Notes: generated by a model from the letters alone, not told the origin. 33,445 nucleotides of DNA from Chloroflexota bacterium (GCA_022826725.1 JAJDUF010000001.1:1-33445); one strand, 5' to 3'; shown: positions 1 through 7,598, numbered from the stretch's first letter. Numbers and translations are program-made.

Positions 1-2
1 CC

Positions 3-350
3 AAACGGGGCGGCTGGCAGTGGCAACGCACGCGCATGACTGACCCGGGGCGGGCGGCCCGGTGGTGGCTGGTGGTGGCGGTGGCCACCTTGTGGCTGGT
101 GAGCGTGGGTGGCGTGGCCGCAGACGCCATTGCCACCAGTACGGTGCTCGATGTGACGGCGGTGCTCGGCGCTGGCGCCGTGGCGCGCCGAGCACCGCGG
201 TTGCGCCTCGTCAGCGTGTTTCAGCGCGGCTGGAGCACCATCCTGGTGGCGCTACTCCGGCATGAGCCGCTCCCGATCGGGCGATTGATTCCCGAACCAT
301 GGCCAGCCCTAGAGGACCCGGTGAGCGCTGGAGCATCCCATGCTTTCTAA
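3..350 (+). pseudogene. C-terminal remnant of an IS4-like transposase (cut by window edge)
   Basis: The frame is open from the first bases of the window, so the ATG at 36 is internal and the gene continues to the left. The visible 115 residues begin with a Trp/Arg-rich stretch (GWQWQRTRMTDP), a hydrophobic segment (LVVAVATLWLVSVGG) and end near LPIGRLIPEPWP. I recognise this as the C-terminal tail of DDE transposases of IS4-like elements common in Chloroflexota; this is recall of pattern, not a database result. No catalytic residues lie in the visible part, so activity cannot be judged. No terminal inverted repeat could be identified to the right; degenerate family A and C repeats follow at about 360-440. 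Confidence 0.5.
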
Positions 351-404
351 AAAACCTACCCCTGTGAGCCACGCGCAGCGGGGGGACGGGGGCCGCGGTA
401 GGCG

Positions 405-440
405 GACCTACCTCCAACCCCTCCCTAAAGGGAAGGGGCC
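405..440. repeat. Palindromic intergenic repeat, family C
   Basis: This copy has the family C core, CCC-CTCCCTAAAGGGAAGGGG, which can fold into a short hairpin. It lies between the transposase remnant and the 3' end of ccdA. A degenerate family A copy (ending CGGGGGGACGG) lies just before it at about 358-391. Confidence 0.6.
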
Positions 441-484
441 GCAAGCCGTGGCTGCTGCCCTGCCCTCGCTCGGCGGGGACGGGG

Positions 485-1396
485 CTACTGTAGGCCGAAG
501 AGTTGGCGGAGGCGCTCGTCCAAGTCGAGGACGAGGAGCGAGAGGTCGCCGCTGGCGGCGACTTCGGTGAAGGCGGTGAGCTGGCCGGAGGCGAGCAGGT
601 AGCCGAGGCCGATGAGTAGCAGGCCGCTGACTGCGCTCGTGGTATGCAGGTGCAGGGTGAAGCGGCCCAGCGACACCACGTAGCCCCGGCCGCGCAGTAT
701 GTTCCAGATTCCGCCCGTGGTGTCGAGGCGGCGGAAAAAGGACGAGAGCAGAATGAGGGGTAGCCCCAGGCCGAGGGTGTAGATGAAGGCGAGCACGGCG
801 CCCTGGATTATCGCCAGGCCCTGCGCCGCGAGCAGCGTGAGCAGGGCACCGAGAATGGGACCGATACAGGTGGTCCAGCCGAGGGCAAACGTGGCTCCCA
901 ACAGATAGGAGCCGGCGACGGTGGCGGAGGGTCGGTCTTGAATCTGCATACCGGCAAAGCCCTTGCCGAGCACGCTCATCACGCCGAACACGATAATGAC
1001 CACGCCGCCGATCAATGTCACCTGCTCGAGGTACTGGAGCAGTAGGCTGCCCAATGCGGTGGCGCTGGCACCGAGCAGCGTCATGGTCGTGGCCAGCCCG
1101 AGGAAGAAGGCGACGCTCATCAGGGTGGCGTGCTGCCGCTGGGCCTGAAAGCTGAAGGCGAAATAGGCCGGCAGGATCGGCAACGTACACGGTGAGAGCA
1201 GGCTCAACAGGCCGGAGAGAAAGGCTGCCGGCGCCAGCGCGAGCACCGCCCCGGCGGCGAGTGGGTCGCTGCCGACGGTGCTGCTACCGCCGATGCCGAT
1301 GGCGAGGGCCAGGACGAAGGCCACAAGGAGCGCGGCGATAGCGGTAAGCCCCAAGCGACTATGGGCGATGCGGGATACAAGACCGGTCTGAGCCAT
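485..1396 (-). CDS. ccdA: CcdA/DsbD-like thiol-disulfide membrane transporter
   Basis: A 303-residue polytopic membrane protein of the CcdA/DsbD transmembrane family, which carries electrons from cytoplasmic thioredoxin across the membrane to extracytoplasmic thiol proteins. The two conserved half-site cysteines are present: Cys70 in LLSPCTLPILPAY and Cys177 in GWTTCIGPILGA. There are about seven to eight hydrophobic segments. The N-terminal extension of about 45 residues adds one predicted membrane segment before the CcdA core. It starts 15 bp after the stop of the upstream selenolipoprotein gene, so the three genes probably form one leftward operon. The natural reading is that CcdA keeps the two neighbouring Sec/Cys lipoproteins reduced. 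The family call is firm; the partner assignment is inferred from context. Confidence 0.92.
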   Translation of the reverse strand: MAQTGLVSRIAHSRLGLTAIAALLVAFVLALAIGIGGSSTVGSDPLAAGAVLALAPAAFLSGLLSLLSPCTLPILPAYFAFSFQAQRQHATLMSVAFFLGLATTMTLLGASATALGSLLLQYLEQVTLIGGVVIIVFGVMSVLGKGFAGMQIQDRPSATVAGSYLLGATFALGWTTCIGPILGALLTLLAAQGLAIIQGAVLAFIYTLGLGLPLILLSSFFRRLDTTGGIWNILRGRGYVVSLGRFTLHLHTTSAVSGLLLIGLGYLLASGQLTAFTEVAASGDLSLLVLDLDERLRQLFGLQ

Positions 1397-1411
1397 TGGG
1401 ATGACCTTTCG

Positions 1412-2188
1412 CTAACCGCGCGCTTTGTCCAACGCGGCCGAGAGCGCCTCGACCGTCGGCAAGCCGACCACGCGCTCCGTGCCGCCTGGGCCGGTGATCT
1501 CGAAGGACGGCTGGCTGGTAAACCCGCGCGTGCGTTGCTCGGCATCGGTGGCCTGCACATGCTCGAGCGTCTGCCGCTCTTTGAGGCAGGTGCCGAACGC
1601 GGCCTGATCGAGGCCCGGCAGCGCCGTAGCGAACTGCTGCAAGCCGGCCACTACGGCGTCGCCGCGGGGGATTTCCCGTTGGCGCTGGAAGAGCAACTGG
1701 TGCAGCTGCCAGAACTGTCCCTGCTGCCCGGCGCACGCCGCGGCTTCGGCGGCGCGGACGCTGCCCTCGCCGAGGTTGAGCACGGCGCGGAAGACGAGCT
1801 TCACCTGCCCTGGGCGCACGTACTTGTCAATGATTTCCGGCTCTACCGCTAACACGTAGCGGGCACAGGCCGGTCACTGGAAGTCCGAGTGGTCGGTCAG
1901 CGTCACTGGCGCGTTGGCCGCGCCGAGGAACGGGAAGCCTTCCGGCGTGAGGCCCTGGGGAACACCGTTATAGGGCGTACCTGCCTGGGCCTCGCTGGGA
2001 GCCGCGGCTGTCGGTGCGGGCGGAGCGGCAGTGGGCTGGGTGGCCGGCGCCGTGTCGGCGGTGGTCGGCGCGGCCGGTTCGGGCTGCATTTCCGTGCCAT
2101 TGCACGCCGCGAGCAAGAACAGCGGCAACAGCAGCAGGGGCAACCACAACACGCGACGCAGCGATCCAATCCAAGTGTTAGGGGCCAT
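1412..2188 (-). CDS. Thioredoxin-fold (DsbA-like) lipoprotein, predicted selenoprotein, copy 1
   Basis: Read through one in-frame TGA at 1874-1876, this is a 258-residue lipoprotein of the DsbA/Thioredoxin_4 group. A signal peptide ends in the lipobox LAAC (Cys29), followed by an Ala/Pro/Thr linker of about 55 residues and the thioredoxin fold. The TGA is codon 105 and falls in SDFQ-(TGA)-P-A-C-ARYV, precisely the first Cys of the usual CxxC motif; the second Cys (108) is intact, giving Sec-Pro-Ala-Cys. Family marks continue in frame after the TGA (AACAGQQGQFWQLHQLLF; SQPSF near the cis-Pro site). The start is ATG at 2188 with AGGAGG at 2201-2206; an upstream in-frame alternative at 2227 has no better signal. 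A hairpin follows the TGA. A conventional caller would split it at the TGA. Nonsense mutation is the alternative, but the second copy has TGA at the same place. Confidence 0.85.
1837..1876 (-). promoter_or_regulatory. Candidate bacterial SECIS element with Sec UGA codon, copy 1
   Basis: Directly after UGA (1874-1876) the message can form an outer stem CCGGC/GCCGG, an internal loop, a perfect 6-bp upper stem CCGCUA/UAGCGG and a 5-nt apical loop CGUGU. The loop starts 17 nt after UGA and its second base is G. These agree with the general bacterial SECIS rules as I know them (short apical loop with G in the first two positions, spacing of roughly 16-37 nt). The hairpin uses the codons TTA and GTA, which look unusual in this GC-rich gene. 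SelB binding is inferred. Confidence 0.72.
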
Positions 2189-2200
2189 GTCTACAGTACA

Positions 2201-2206
2201 CCTCCT
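2201..2206 (-). promoter_or_regulatory. Ribosome binding site for selenolipoprotein copy 1
   Basis: AGGAGG on the minus strand, 12 nt before ATG at 2188. It supports that start over the longer in-frame one at 2227, which would put a charged stretch before the lipoprotein signal peptide. Confidence 0.6.
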
Positions 2207-2234
2207 CGGATGGTGATCTCCGGCCAACCCTCCG

Positions 2235-3209
2235 CTATCCAGCAGCCTTGTCTATCGCCGCTGAGAGCGCCTCGACGGACGGCAGGCCGACCAGACGTTG
2301 CGAGCCACCCGGCCCGCTGATGTCGAAGATCGGCTGGCTTCTGATCCCACGTTGGCGTTGCTCGGCATCGGTGGCCTGCACGTGCTGGAGGGTCGTCCGC
2401 TCGGTCATGCAGGTGGAGAACGCGGCTTGATCGAGGCCCGGCAGGGCGGCGGCGAACTGTAGCATGCCGGCCACGAGTGCGGCGTCATCACCGCGCGGGA
2501 CCTCGCGCTGGCGCTGGAAGAGCAACTCGTGCATCTGCCAGAACTGGCCCTGCAACCCGGCGCAGGCGGCGGCCTCGGAGGTGCGGATACTACGCTCCCG
2601 GTGGTTGAGCACGGCGCGGAAGACGAGCTTCACCTGCCCCTGGCGCACGTACTTATCTATGATGGCCGGCTCTACCGCTAACACGTAGCGGGCACAGAGC
2701 GGTCACAAGAAATCCGAGTAGTCGGTCAGCGTTACCGGCGCGTTGGGCGCGCCGAGGAGGGCAAAGCCTTCCGGCGTGAGGCTTTGTGCGACGCCCTTGT
2801 ACAGCGATGCCGTTTGTGCCGGAGGACTGGTCGCCGTCGGTGGCACCGGTGTCGGGGGTGGCGCGGTCGTGGCCGTCGGCGGTGGTGGCGGCGTGGTGGC
2901 CGTCGGCGGAACAGGTGTCGGGGGTGGCGCGGTCGTGGCCGTGGGCGGGACGGGTGTCGGGGGTGGTGGTGGCGTGGTGGCCGTGGGTGGCACCGGTGTC
3001 GGGGCCGGAGGCGTCGTGGGCACAGACGGCGGTACGGTCGGTGGCGGTGGTGTCGTCGGCTGAACTGGAGGCTGCGTCGCCGCCGGGGCCGGCGGGGCAG
3101 TCTCCGGCTGGGTCTGTCCTAGATCGCACGCGGCGACCAAGAACAAGGCCACCAGCAGCAGCGGCCACAACAGCCGCCGCAGCGGCGCAAGCCAAGCGCA
3201 ACAGTCCAT
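2235..3209 (-). CDS. Thioredoxin-fold (DsbA-like) lipoprotein, predicted selenoprotein, copy 2
   Basis: Read through the in-frame TGA at 2703-2705, this is a 324-residue paralogue of the next gene. The signal peptide ends in lipobox VAAC (Cys28). It is followed by an unusually long proline/threonine linker made of repeats of TPVPPTAT/PPPP (about residues 35-130), which probably holds the catalytic domain away from the membrane. The thioredoxin domain then reads SDFL-(TGA)-P-L-C-ARYV, with the TGA as codon 169 and the resolving Cys at 172. After the TGA the frame remains open for about 150 residues that align closely with copy 1. It ends 46 bp before copy 1 and probably leads the operon. ATG at 3209 has only a weak ribosome site. 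The simplest alternative, a pseudogene, is unlikely because both copies share the TGA position and keep an otherwise clean frame. Confidence 0.85.
2669..2705 (-). promoter_or_regulatory. Candidate bacterial SECIS element with Sec UGA codon, copy 2
   Basis: After UGA (2703-2705) come a 5-bp outer stem GCUCU/AGAGC, a GUGC internal loop, the same 6-bp upper stem CCGCUA/UAGCGG and the same CGUGU apical loop as in copy 1. The 5' arm of the outer stem differs between the copies (GGC versus GCUCU), yet each copy still finds a complementary 3' arm. That favours selection on structure. Confidence 0.72.
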
Positions 3210-3278
3210 ACCTACAGTGTAGCGTCCAGACGGCGATTCCGGCAGGGGTGGGCGTCGGGTGCCCGCATCTTGGTCCGG

Positions 3279-4706
3279 CTAGTAGCCGGCCTCAGTCAGG
3301 GACCGTTCAACATCCTGAGCAAGTCTCTTTAGACTGTCTGCGAGGATCCGAGTCACCCACGCACCAATTCGTTGCGCGAGTGAATCCTTAACTTTGGGGT
3401 ATGCGTCAGTAAGGCGCACTGGGAACTCATCAGGTGGGTCGATTCTCTTCAGAAGAAATGGATAGCGGGCCGCTTTGTCCTTGGCTATGAGTAGTTGCAA
3501 TCGGCAATACAATCCTGTGCTAGCTGGAGCCTGCGACTCGAATCGTACAACTGCTACCCCGGGATCATGCTGAAGAGCTATCCGGTAGTTCTCGTCTTCA
3601 TGGACGATCTTCTCTCTATCATCAGCTAGCCAGCACGTCACACCTCCGGGCAGACCTAGGCCGCTTATCTGAGCCTTCACATTGTTTGTTAGGTAGTTGA
3701 AGATTCCAACTCCAACCTGCTCCAACTCACCGTGAGACAACCCGCGTTGCGTTTGCAGCAAGCCGCGTAGCTCTGCAGAGGCCTCTTCAAGTGATGGGGC
3801 CATTCCACCTACGACAGCTTCCATTGCATCGATTGCTCTGTCAAAGATGAAATCCACGAATGGCCGGTAGTCTCCTTGGTCGGCTGCGCCTAGTGCATCG
3901 AGGTACTCGTCGTCCTGGTCCGACCAGATCACTAGGGGAACACCGCACGACTTGATGAGAAAGGCAGAAGCGATAGCTCGTGCGACTCGGCCATTGCCAT
4001 CGGCGAAGGGATGGATCACCACGAATGCGTAATGGGCATATGCTGCCCGAAGGCTTGGATGCGCCGCGTCAAATTCCGGCGTTCGTATCTGTTCAAGCAA
4101 CCGCTGCATTTCCGCAGGTACTTCGTCAACCGGAGCATAGGCATGCCAGTCTCCGTCGGCCTGCTTAACATGATTTGACTGTGTCTTGTACTGACCCCTG
4201 GGCAACGCTTGCTGTTGGTACTTCCTGAGTGATGGTATCCACACTCGATAGGTCCGCTGGCCGGCGGTGATCTCGCGGTGCAACTCGCGGATCCACGCTT
4301 CATTGATTGGCGTGTCGCCCACTGCTAACTCGCGGGCCAATTCATAACCCCGGAGTTGTGAAGCGAAGAGTTGTCGGAATGCCGCACCTTTCTTGTCAGC
4401 TTCTGCCTCCCAGCCCGGCTGCTCCTCGGCCACCGTAACCGTAAAGCCACGGTCAACTTTGTAGAGACCCTCAATCGCGCCGGTGTCCACAGCGGCCGCG
4501 CGGAGGGCCACCTCGACGGCACGGTCGAAGTTGGCCGGAGCACTGTCGGCCTGCTTCTGCCGGAGTCCGGCCGCTACTCGCTCCCAAGGAGCCATAACTA
4601 CCGTAGACGCGGCAAGAAACGCCTGGAAATCGGGGAACGGTCGATACTGGGCATCAAGTGCCCGTAGCTCGGCGGGAGTGACCTGGGTGCCGGGCGGTGC
4701 GGTCAT
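3279..4706 (-). CDS. Fic family protein (class II, with inhibitory motif)
   Basis: A 475-residue Fic-domain protein. The catalytic loop HPFADGNGRVAR is complete at residues 232-243 (His, acidic residue, GNGR, distal Arg), as expected for an enzyme that transfers AMP from ATP to a protein hydroxyl. An N-terminal inhibitory helix motif of the T-x-x-x-E-G type is present at TGAIEG (75-80), so it is a self-inhibited class II Fic rather than a toxin needing a separate antitoxin. About 150 residues after the Fic domain are not recognised; they could select the target. Base composition is visibly lower in GC than in both neighbours, suggesting transfer. It starts 18 bp after the stop of the SMP-30 gene and may be cotranscribed with it. 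The target is unknown. Confidence 0.93.
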   Translation of the reverse strand: MTAPPGTQVTPAELRALDAQYRPFPDFQAFLAASTVVMAPWERVAAGLRQKQADSAPANFDRAVEVALRAAAVDTGAIEGLYKVDRGFTVTVAEEQPGWEAEADKKGAAFRQLFASQLRGYELARELAVGDTPINEAWIRELHREITAGQRTYRVWIPSLRKYQQQALPRGQYKTQSNHVKQADGDWHAYAPVDEVPAEMQRLLEQIRTPEFDAAHPSLRAAYAHYAFVVIHPFADGNGRVARAIASAFLIKSCGVPLVIWSDQDDEYLDALGAADQGDYRPFVDFIFDRAIDAMEAVVGGMAPSLEEASAELRGLLQTQRGLSHGELEQVGVGIFNYLTNNVKAQISGLGLPGGVTCWLADDREKIVHEDENYRIALQHDPGVAVVRFESQAPASTGLYCRLQLLIAKDKAARYPFLLKRIDPPDEFPVRLTDAYPKVKDSLAQRIGAWVTRILADSLKRLAQDVERSLTEAGY

Positions 4707-4724
4707 GGGAATGGTGGGCTGGCG

Positions 4725-5594
4725 CTATAGCCCGATGCGCGAGTGGAACTCGGGGAGGCCGCGGATGCCGACGTGGGCGCGGAAGAAGGCGCCGGCGTCG
4801 GGGCCGGCGGCCGGTTTGTCGTCGGCGCCCTGGGTCGTGACGTAGATGTCGTCCATGTTCGGACCGCCGAAAATCAGGCTGGAGGCGCGCTTGACGCCGG
4901 GGAAGTAAATGCGGCGCTCCTCGGTACCGTCCGGCCGGTAGCGGGCGACACAGCCGATGCCCCAGAGAGCGGTCCATACGTAGCCCTCGGCGTCCACGGT
5001 CATGCCGTCGGGGCCGAGCACGTCCGCGTCTTCCGGCACGTGCAGGAATACGCGCTGGTCGGAAAGCGCACCCGTCGCCCGGTCGTAGTCGAACAGGTAA
5101 ATCTCGCGGCTGAAGGTATCGGTGAAGTACATCTGCCGGTGGTCGAGGGTGAAGCCCATGCCGTTCGAGAGGCCGATTCCTTCCAGCAGGACCGTCAGGG
5201 TGCCGTCGGTGTCGAGGCGGTAGAGACGCGCGTCGTCGCCGTCGGTCGGCATGGTGCCGCAGTAGACGCGGCCGGCGGGATCGGTGATTACATCGTTGAA
5301 TCGCGTCCGGCGCTCGGCCGGAATCTCGTCAATGATCGTCGTGAGCTGACCGTCGCGTAGGACCTTGATGGCGCCACGAGCCATGAAGAGCAAGAGCGAT
5401 CCGTCCGCCTGAAAGGTGAAGCCACCGATGTCCTCCTCGCCCTGGTAGAACAACTCGTGGTGACCTGAGGCGGGATGGTGACGGAAGATACGGCTGGTGG
5501 TTATGTCTACCCAATAGACGCGCTGCTCGGCGACGTGCCAGAGCGGGCCTTCGCCGGCTTCTTCCTCGTAGTTGGCGATCAACTCCGGTTGCAC
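4725..5594 (-). CDS. SMP-30/gluconolactonase family hydrolase
   Basis: A 289-residue six-bladed beta-propeller of the SMP-30/gluconolactonase/LRE family, whose members open sugar lactones or related esters using a central divalent metal. The expected metal-site residues are seen: Glu15 (GEGPLW), Asn100 (RFNDV), Asn144 (LSNGM) and Asp196 (GPDGMTVD). I chose the GTG start at 5594 because GGAGG lies about 6 nt before it; the in-frame upstream extension to 5630 is arginine-rich and lacks homology. The family includes gluconolactonase, regucalcin-like enzymes and lactonases of pentose oxidation pathways. No sugar dehydrogenase or dehydratase gene is adjacent, so the substrate is open. Confidence 0.9.
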   Translation of the reverse strand: MQPELIANYEEEAGEGPLWHVAEQRVYWVDITTSRIFRHHPASGHHELFYQGEEDIGGFTFQADGSLLLFMARGAIKVLRDGQLTTIIDEIPAERRTRFNDVITDPAGRVYCGTMPTDGDDARLYRLDTDGTLTVLLEGIGLSNGMGFTLDHRQMYFTDTFSREIYLFDYDRATGALSDQRVFLHVPEDADVLGPDGMTVDAEGYVWTALWGIGCVARYRPDGTEERRIYFPGVKRASSLIFGGPNMDDIYVTTQGADDKPAAGPDAGAFFRAHVGIRGLPEFHSRIGL

Positions 5595-5842
5595 TGCATA
5601 CCTCCCCCTGCAAGCTCTCAACGGTGGCAATCATACGCCAACGACGGAGGGCGCGGCTACCACTCCCGGCTATCTTCTGGGAAGAACGGCCCTACGACGA
5701 CGGCACGGGCAGGCTGACAAGCCGGTAGGTCCAGCCGGGCTGCCATTGGAAGGGAGGTGCTGTGCGTCACAAAGGTGATTTCAGTCATCGGCCAAGCCAA
5801 GCCGCTCGTGCTCGCGGAGAAACAGGCTCCCCTCTTGGGGGC

Positions 5843-6610
5843 TTACGCTGCGGCGGCCGCAGTGCGTGGGTCCGGGAGCGCCATCAGACGCTTGATGGAC
5901 TCGGAGGCTTCCTGTTTCGAGTGGGCCGGCCAGGCCGCGGCGTCTTCGCCTTTGGCCGCGCATAGCCGCTCGATGAAGGCGCGCTGCTTGGGGGTGGCTT
6001 CGTCGTTGCCGCTGCCGTTGCCGTTGGGCGGTGGCCGGTGCTCGGTGGCCGGCGGCCGGTATTCCGTAGGCGGTTGCCCGTTTTGCTCACCGGGCGCTGG
6101 CTGCTGACCACTCGCCACGGACCGTCGCTCACCATCTACGGGCCGACCACGCTCGTCAAGTACACTCCAGCGGCTCGGCAGATCGTACAGCCAGCGGCCG
6201 ATGCCCCATTGGACCGCCGCCCGCTTGGTGGCATCGGAGTAGGCTGCCTTCAGCGGCTCCTCGCCGCCGCTGCGATTGGGGTAGCCCACATCGGACTTGC
6301 TGATGCCCGCGATGGTGAGGGTACATTCTATCGCGCCGCTGTCGGCATCGAGCACGCGATAGCCGGTCTGCCAACCGTCGGGGCCGAAAAGCTCATCCAG
6401 GCGACTGAACACCTGCCGCGCATCAATGTAGGCGACGACGAGGCCGCGGGTACCCTCGGGATACTTGCCCTGGACACGCTCGTTGCTCGTCCGCTGGACG
6501 CGCCATTTCGGCGTACAGAACGGCTCGGTGAGCCGGGGGCCGATCTGCGGCCAGTCTACGCGCGGTCCGGGCTGCTGCTCGCCGGTCGTCGGCTGCTCGT
6601 TCGTGGTCAT
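5843..6610 (-). CDS. Rad52/Rad22-family single-strand annealing protein
   Basis: A 255-residue protein of the Rad52/22 double-strand break repair family, which anneals complementary single strands in recombination. The core is recognisable: YIDARQVFSRLDELFGPDGW (about 60-80), then a CTLTI strand, and the signature block LKAAYSDATKRAAVQWGIG ending in RWLYDLP. The last about 100 residues are a low-complexity Pro/Gly/Asn linker and a short helical tail (KQRAFIERLCAAKGED), perhaps a protein- or DNA-binding module. The start is ATG at 6610 with AAGGAGG about 7 nt upstream; the longer frame to 6664 would read through the promoter. It is preceded by a strong promoter with a LexA-type box, so damage induction is likely. 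Homologues occur on phages and in chromosomes; no phage genes are nearby. Confidence 0.85.
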   Translation of the reverse strand: MTTNEQPTTGEQQPGPRVDWPQIGPRLTEPFCTPKWRVQRTSNERVQGKYPEGTRGLVVAYIDARQVFSRLDELFGPDGWQTGYRVLDADSGAIECTLTIAGISKSDVGYPNRSGGEEPLKAAYSDATKRAAVQWGIGRWLYDLPSRWSVLDERGRPVDGERRSVASGQQPAPGEQNGQPPTEYRPPATEHRPPPNGNGSGNDEATPKQRAFIERLCAAKGEDAAAWPAHSKQEASESIKRLMALPDPRTAAAAA

Positions 6611-6637
6611 TGTTCTGTCCCTCCTTGTCTCAGCTAT

Positions 6638-6651
6638 AGAACTATAGTTCT
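6638..6651. promoter_or_regulatory. LexA/SOS-type operator (GAAC-N4-GTTC)
   Basis: AGAACTATAGTTCT is a perfect 14-bp palindrome with the core GAAC-TATA-GTTC. This is the core of the LexA box known from Gram-positive bacteria and also reported outside them. It lies 4 bp downstream of the -10 element of the Rad52-family gene, covering the likely transcription start, where a repressor would block initiation. Confidence 0.7.
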
Positions 6652-6654
6652 TAC

Positions 6655-6683
6655 ATTCTAGCATGTGATTGCAGTGGTGGCAA
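6655..6683 (-). promoter_or_regulatory. Sigma-70-type promoter of the Rad52-family gene
   Basis: On the minus strand, -35 TTGCCA (6678-6683) and -10 TAGAAT (6655-6660) are separated by exactly 17 bp. Both hexamers differ from consensus at two positions or fewer. The LexA-type box follows immediately. Confidence 0.7.
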
Positions 6684-6685
6684 CA

Positions 6686-6723
6686 TACCTCCCCCCAACC
6701 CCCTACCTAAAGGGAAGGGGCTG
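6686..6723. repeat. Palindromic intergenic repeat, family C
   Basis: ACCTCCCCCCAACCCCCTA followed by CCTAAAGGGAAGGGGCTG. It sits just upstream of the SOS-type promoter of the Rad52-family gene. Confidence 0.6.
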
Positions 6724-6863
6724 CCGGGCGCAGCGCTCCGGGATTTAACTGCATCTTAACGCCGGGCCGAGCGTGTGTTTACAGGGAGACGGCAAACTAA
6801 TCGGGCAGCAGCCAGCGAGTCCGTATGGAAGAAGTCCCGGCGGAGTGAGAAGGAGGTACGCGG

Positions 6864-7598
6864 ATGCCAAGAGCCATCGCCCGGTGGGTGGGACCAGTGC
6901 TCATCCTGATGCTGTTGGCCGCCGGCTGTGGGGACGCAGACGGAGACGCCGCGACGGGAGCCGCTGTCCCGGGAAGTGCCGCGACGGGGATTGCGCCGGC
7001 GCAAGATGGAACGGCGGAGTTCGTGGCTGAGGTGTGGGCTGACAACTGGTTCGCGCTGTACGTCAATGGGGAACTGGTTGGCGAGGACTCGACGCCGATC
7101 ACGACGGAGCGGTCCTTCAACGCCGAGACGATCACCTTCACCGCCACCTACCCCCTGACAATCGCCATCGAGGCCAAGGACTTCAAGGAGACCGATTCGG
7201 GGATCGAGTACATTGGCGAGCGCAACCAGCAGATGGGCGACGGGGGCCTCATTGCCCAGATCAAGGACGTCCGCACCGGGAAGGTCGTGGCCGTCACGGA
7301 TAGCGGCTGGCGATTGAAGGTAATCCACCGGGCGCCGCTGAACCCGGAGTGCGAGAAGGCCCGCGACCCGGACGCCGCCTGTAGGTTCGAGCGGTTGGAG
7401 GCGCCGCCGGGCTGGGCCGGTGCCGATTTCGATGACGAAAGCTGGAGCGCCGCGACCGAGTGGACGGAGTCCGACGTGCGGCCAAAGGACGGCTACAACA
7501 AGATCAAGTGGGACGGCGCGGCGCGGTTGATTTGGGGTAGTGACTTGGAGGTGGACAACACCATTCTGCTGCGGCTGACCATCGAGGCGGCGGCCTAG
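6864..7598 (+). CDS. Unknown secreted lipoprotein
   Basis: A 244-residue protein that I do not recognise. It begins with a basic n-region, a hydrophobic stretch and the lipobox LAAGC (Cys at about residue 22), so it should be lipid-anchored outside the membrane. A low-complexity Ala/Gly linker follows. The mature part is rich in Trp, aromatic and acidic residues in beta-strand-like alternation (for example WADNWFALYVNGELVG and the C-terminal DNTILLRLTIEA), compatible with a beta-sandwich ligand-binding fold, but that is a guess. Only two cysteines remain in the mature part (NPECEKAR, DAACRFE), which could form a disulfide. AGAAGGAGG lies close before ATG 6864. The downstream gene is separated by repeats. 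Confidence 0.75.
   Translation: MPRAIARWVGPVLILMLLAAGCGDADGDAATGAAVPGSAATGIAPAQDGTAEFVAEVWADNWFALYVNGELVGEDSTPITTERSFNAETITFTATYPLTIAIEAKDFKETDSGIEYIGERNQQMGDGGLIAQIKDVRTGKVVAVTDSGWRLKVIHRAPLNPECEKARDPDAACRFERLEAPPGWAGADFDDESWSAATEWTESDVRPKDGYNKIKWDGAARLIWGSDLEVDNTILLRLTIEAAA

Noticed and set aside
408..1190. 260-residue minus-strand frame overlapping ccdA
   Set aside because: Out-of-frame shadow rich in Arg/Pro/His; ccdA has intact membrane segments and cysteines.
1412..3209. Reading both DsbA-like genes as frameshifted or nonsense-broken pseudogenes, or as four separate small genes
   Set aside because: There is no frameshift. Both are interrupted by one TGA at the same catalytic position, the downstream halves have no own ribosome site, and each TGA is followed by a SECIS-like hairpin.
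5815..5842. Terminator hairpin after the Rad52-family gene (GCCCCCAAGAGGGGAGC on the minus strand)
   Set aside because: Short imperfect stem without a proper U-run; not strong enough to list.
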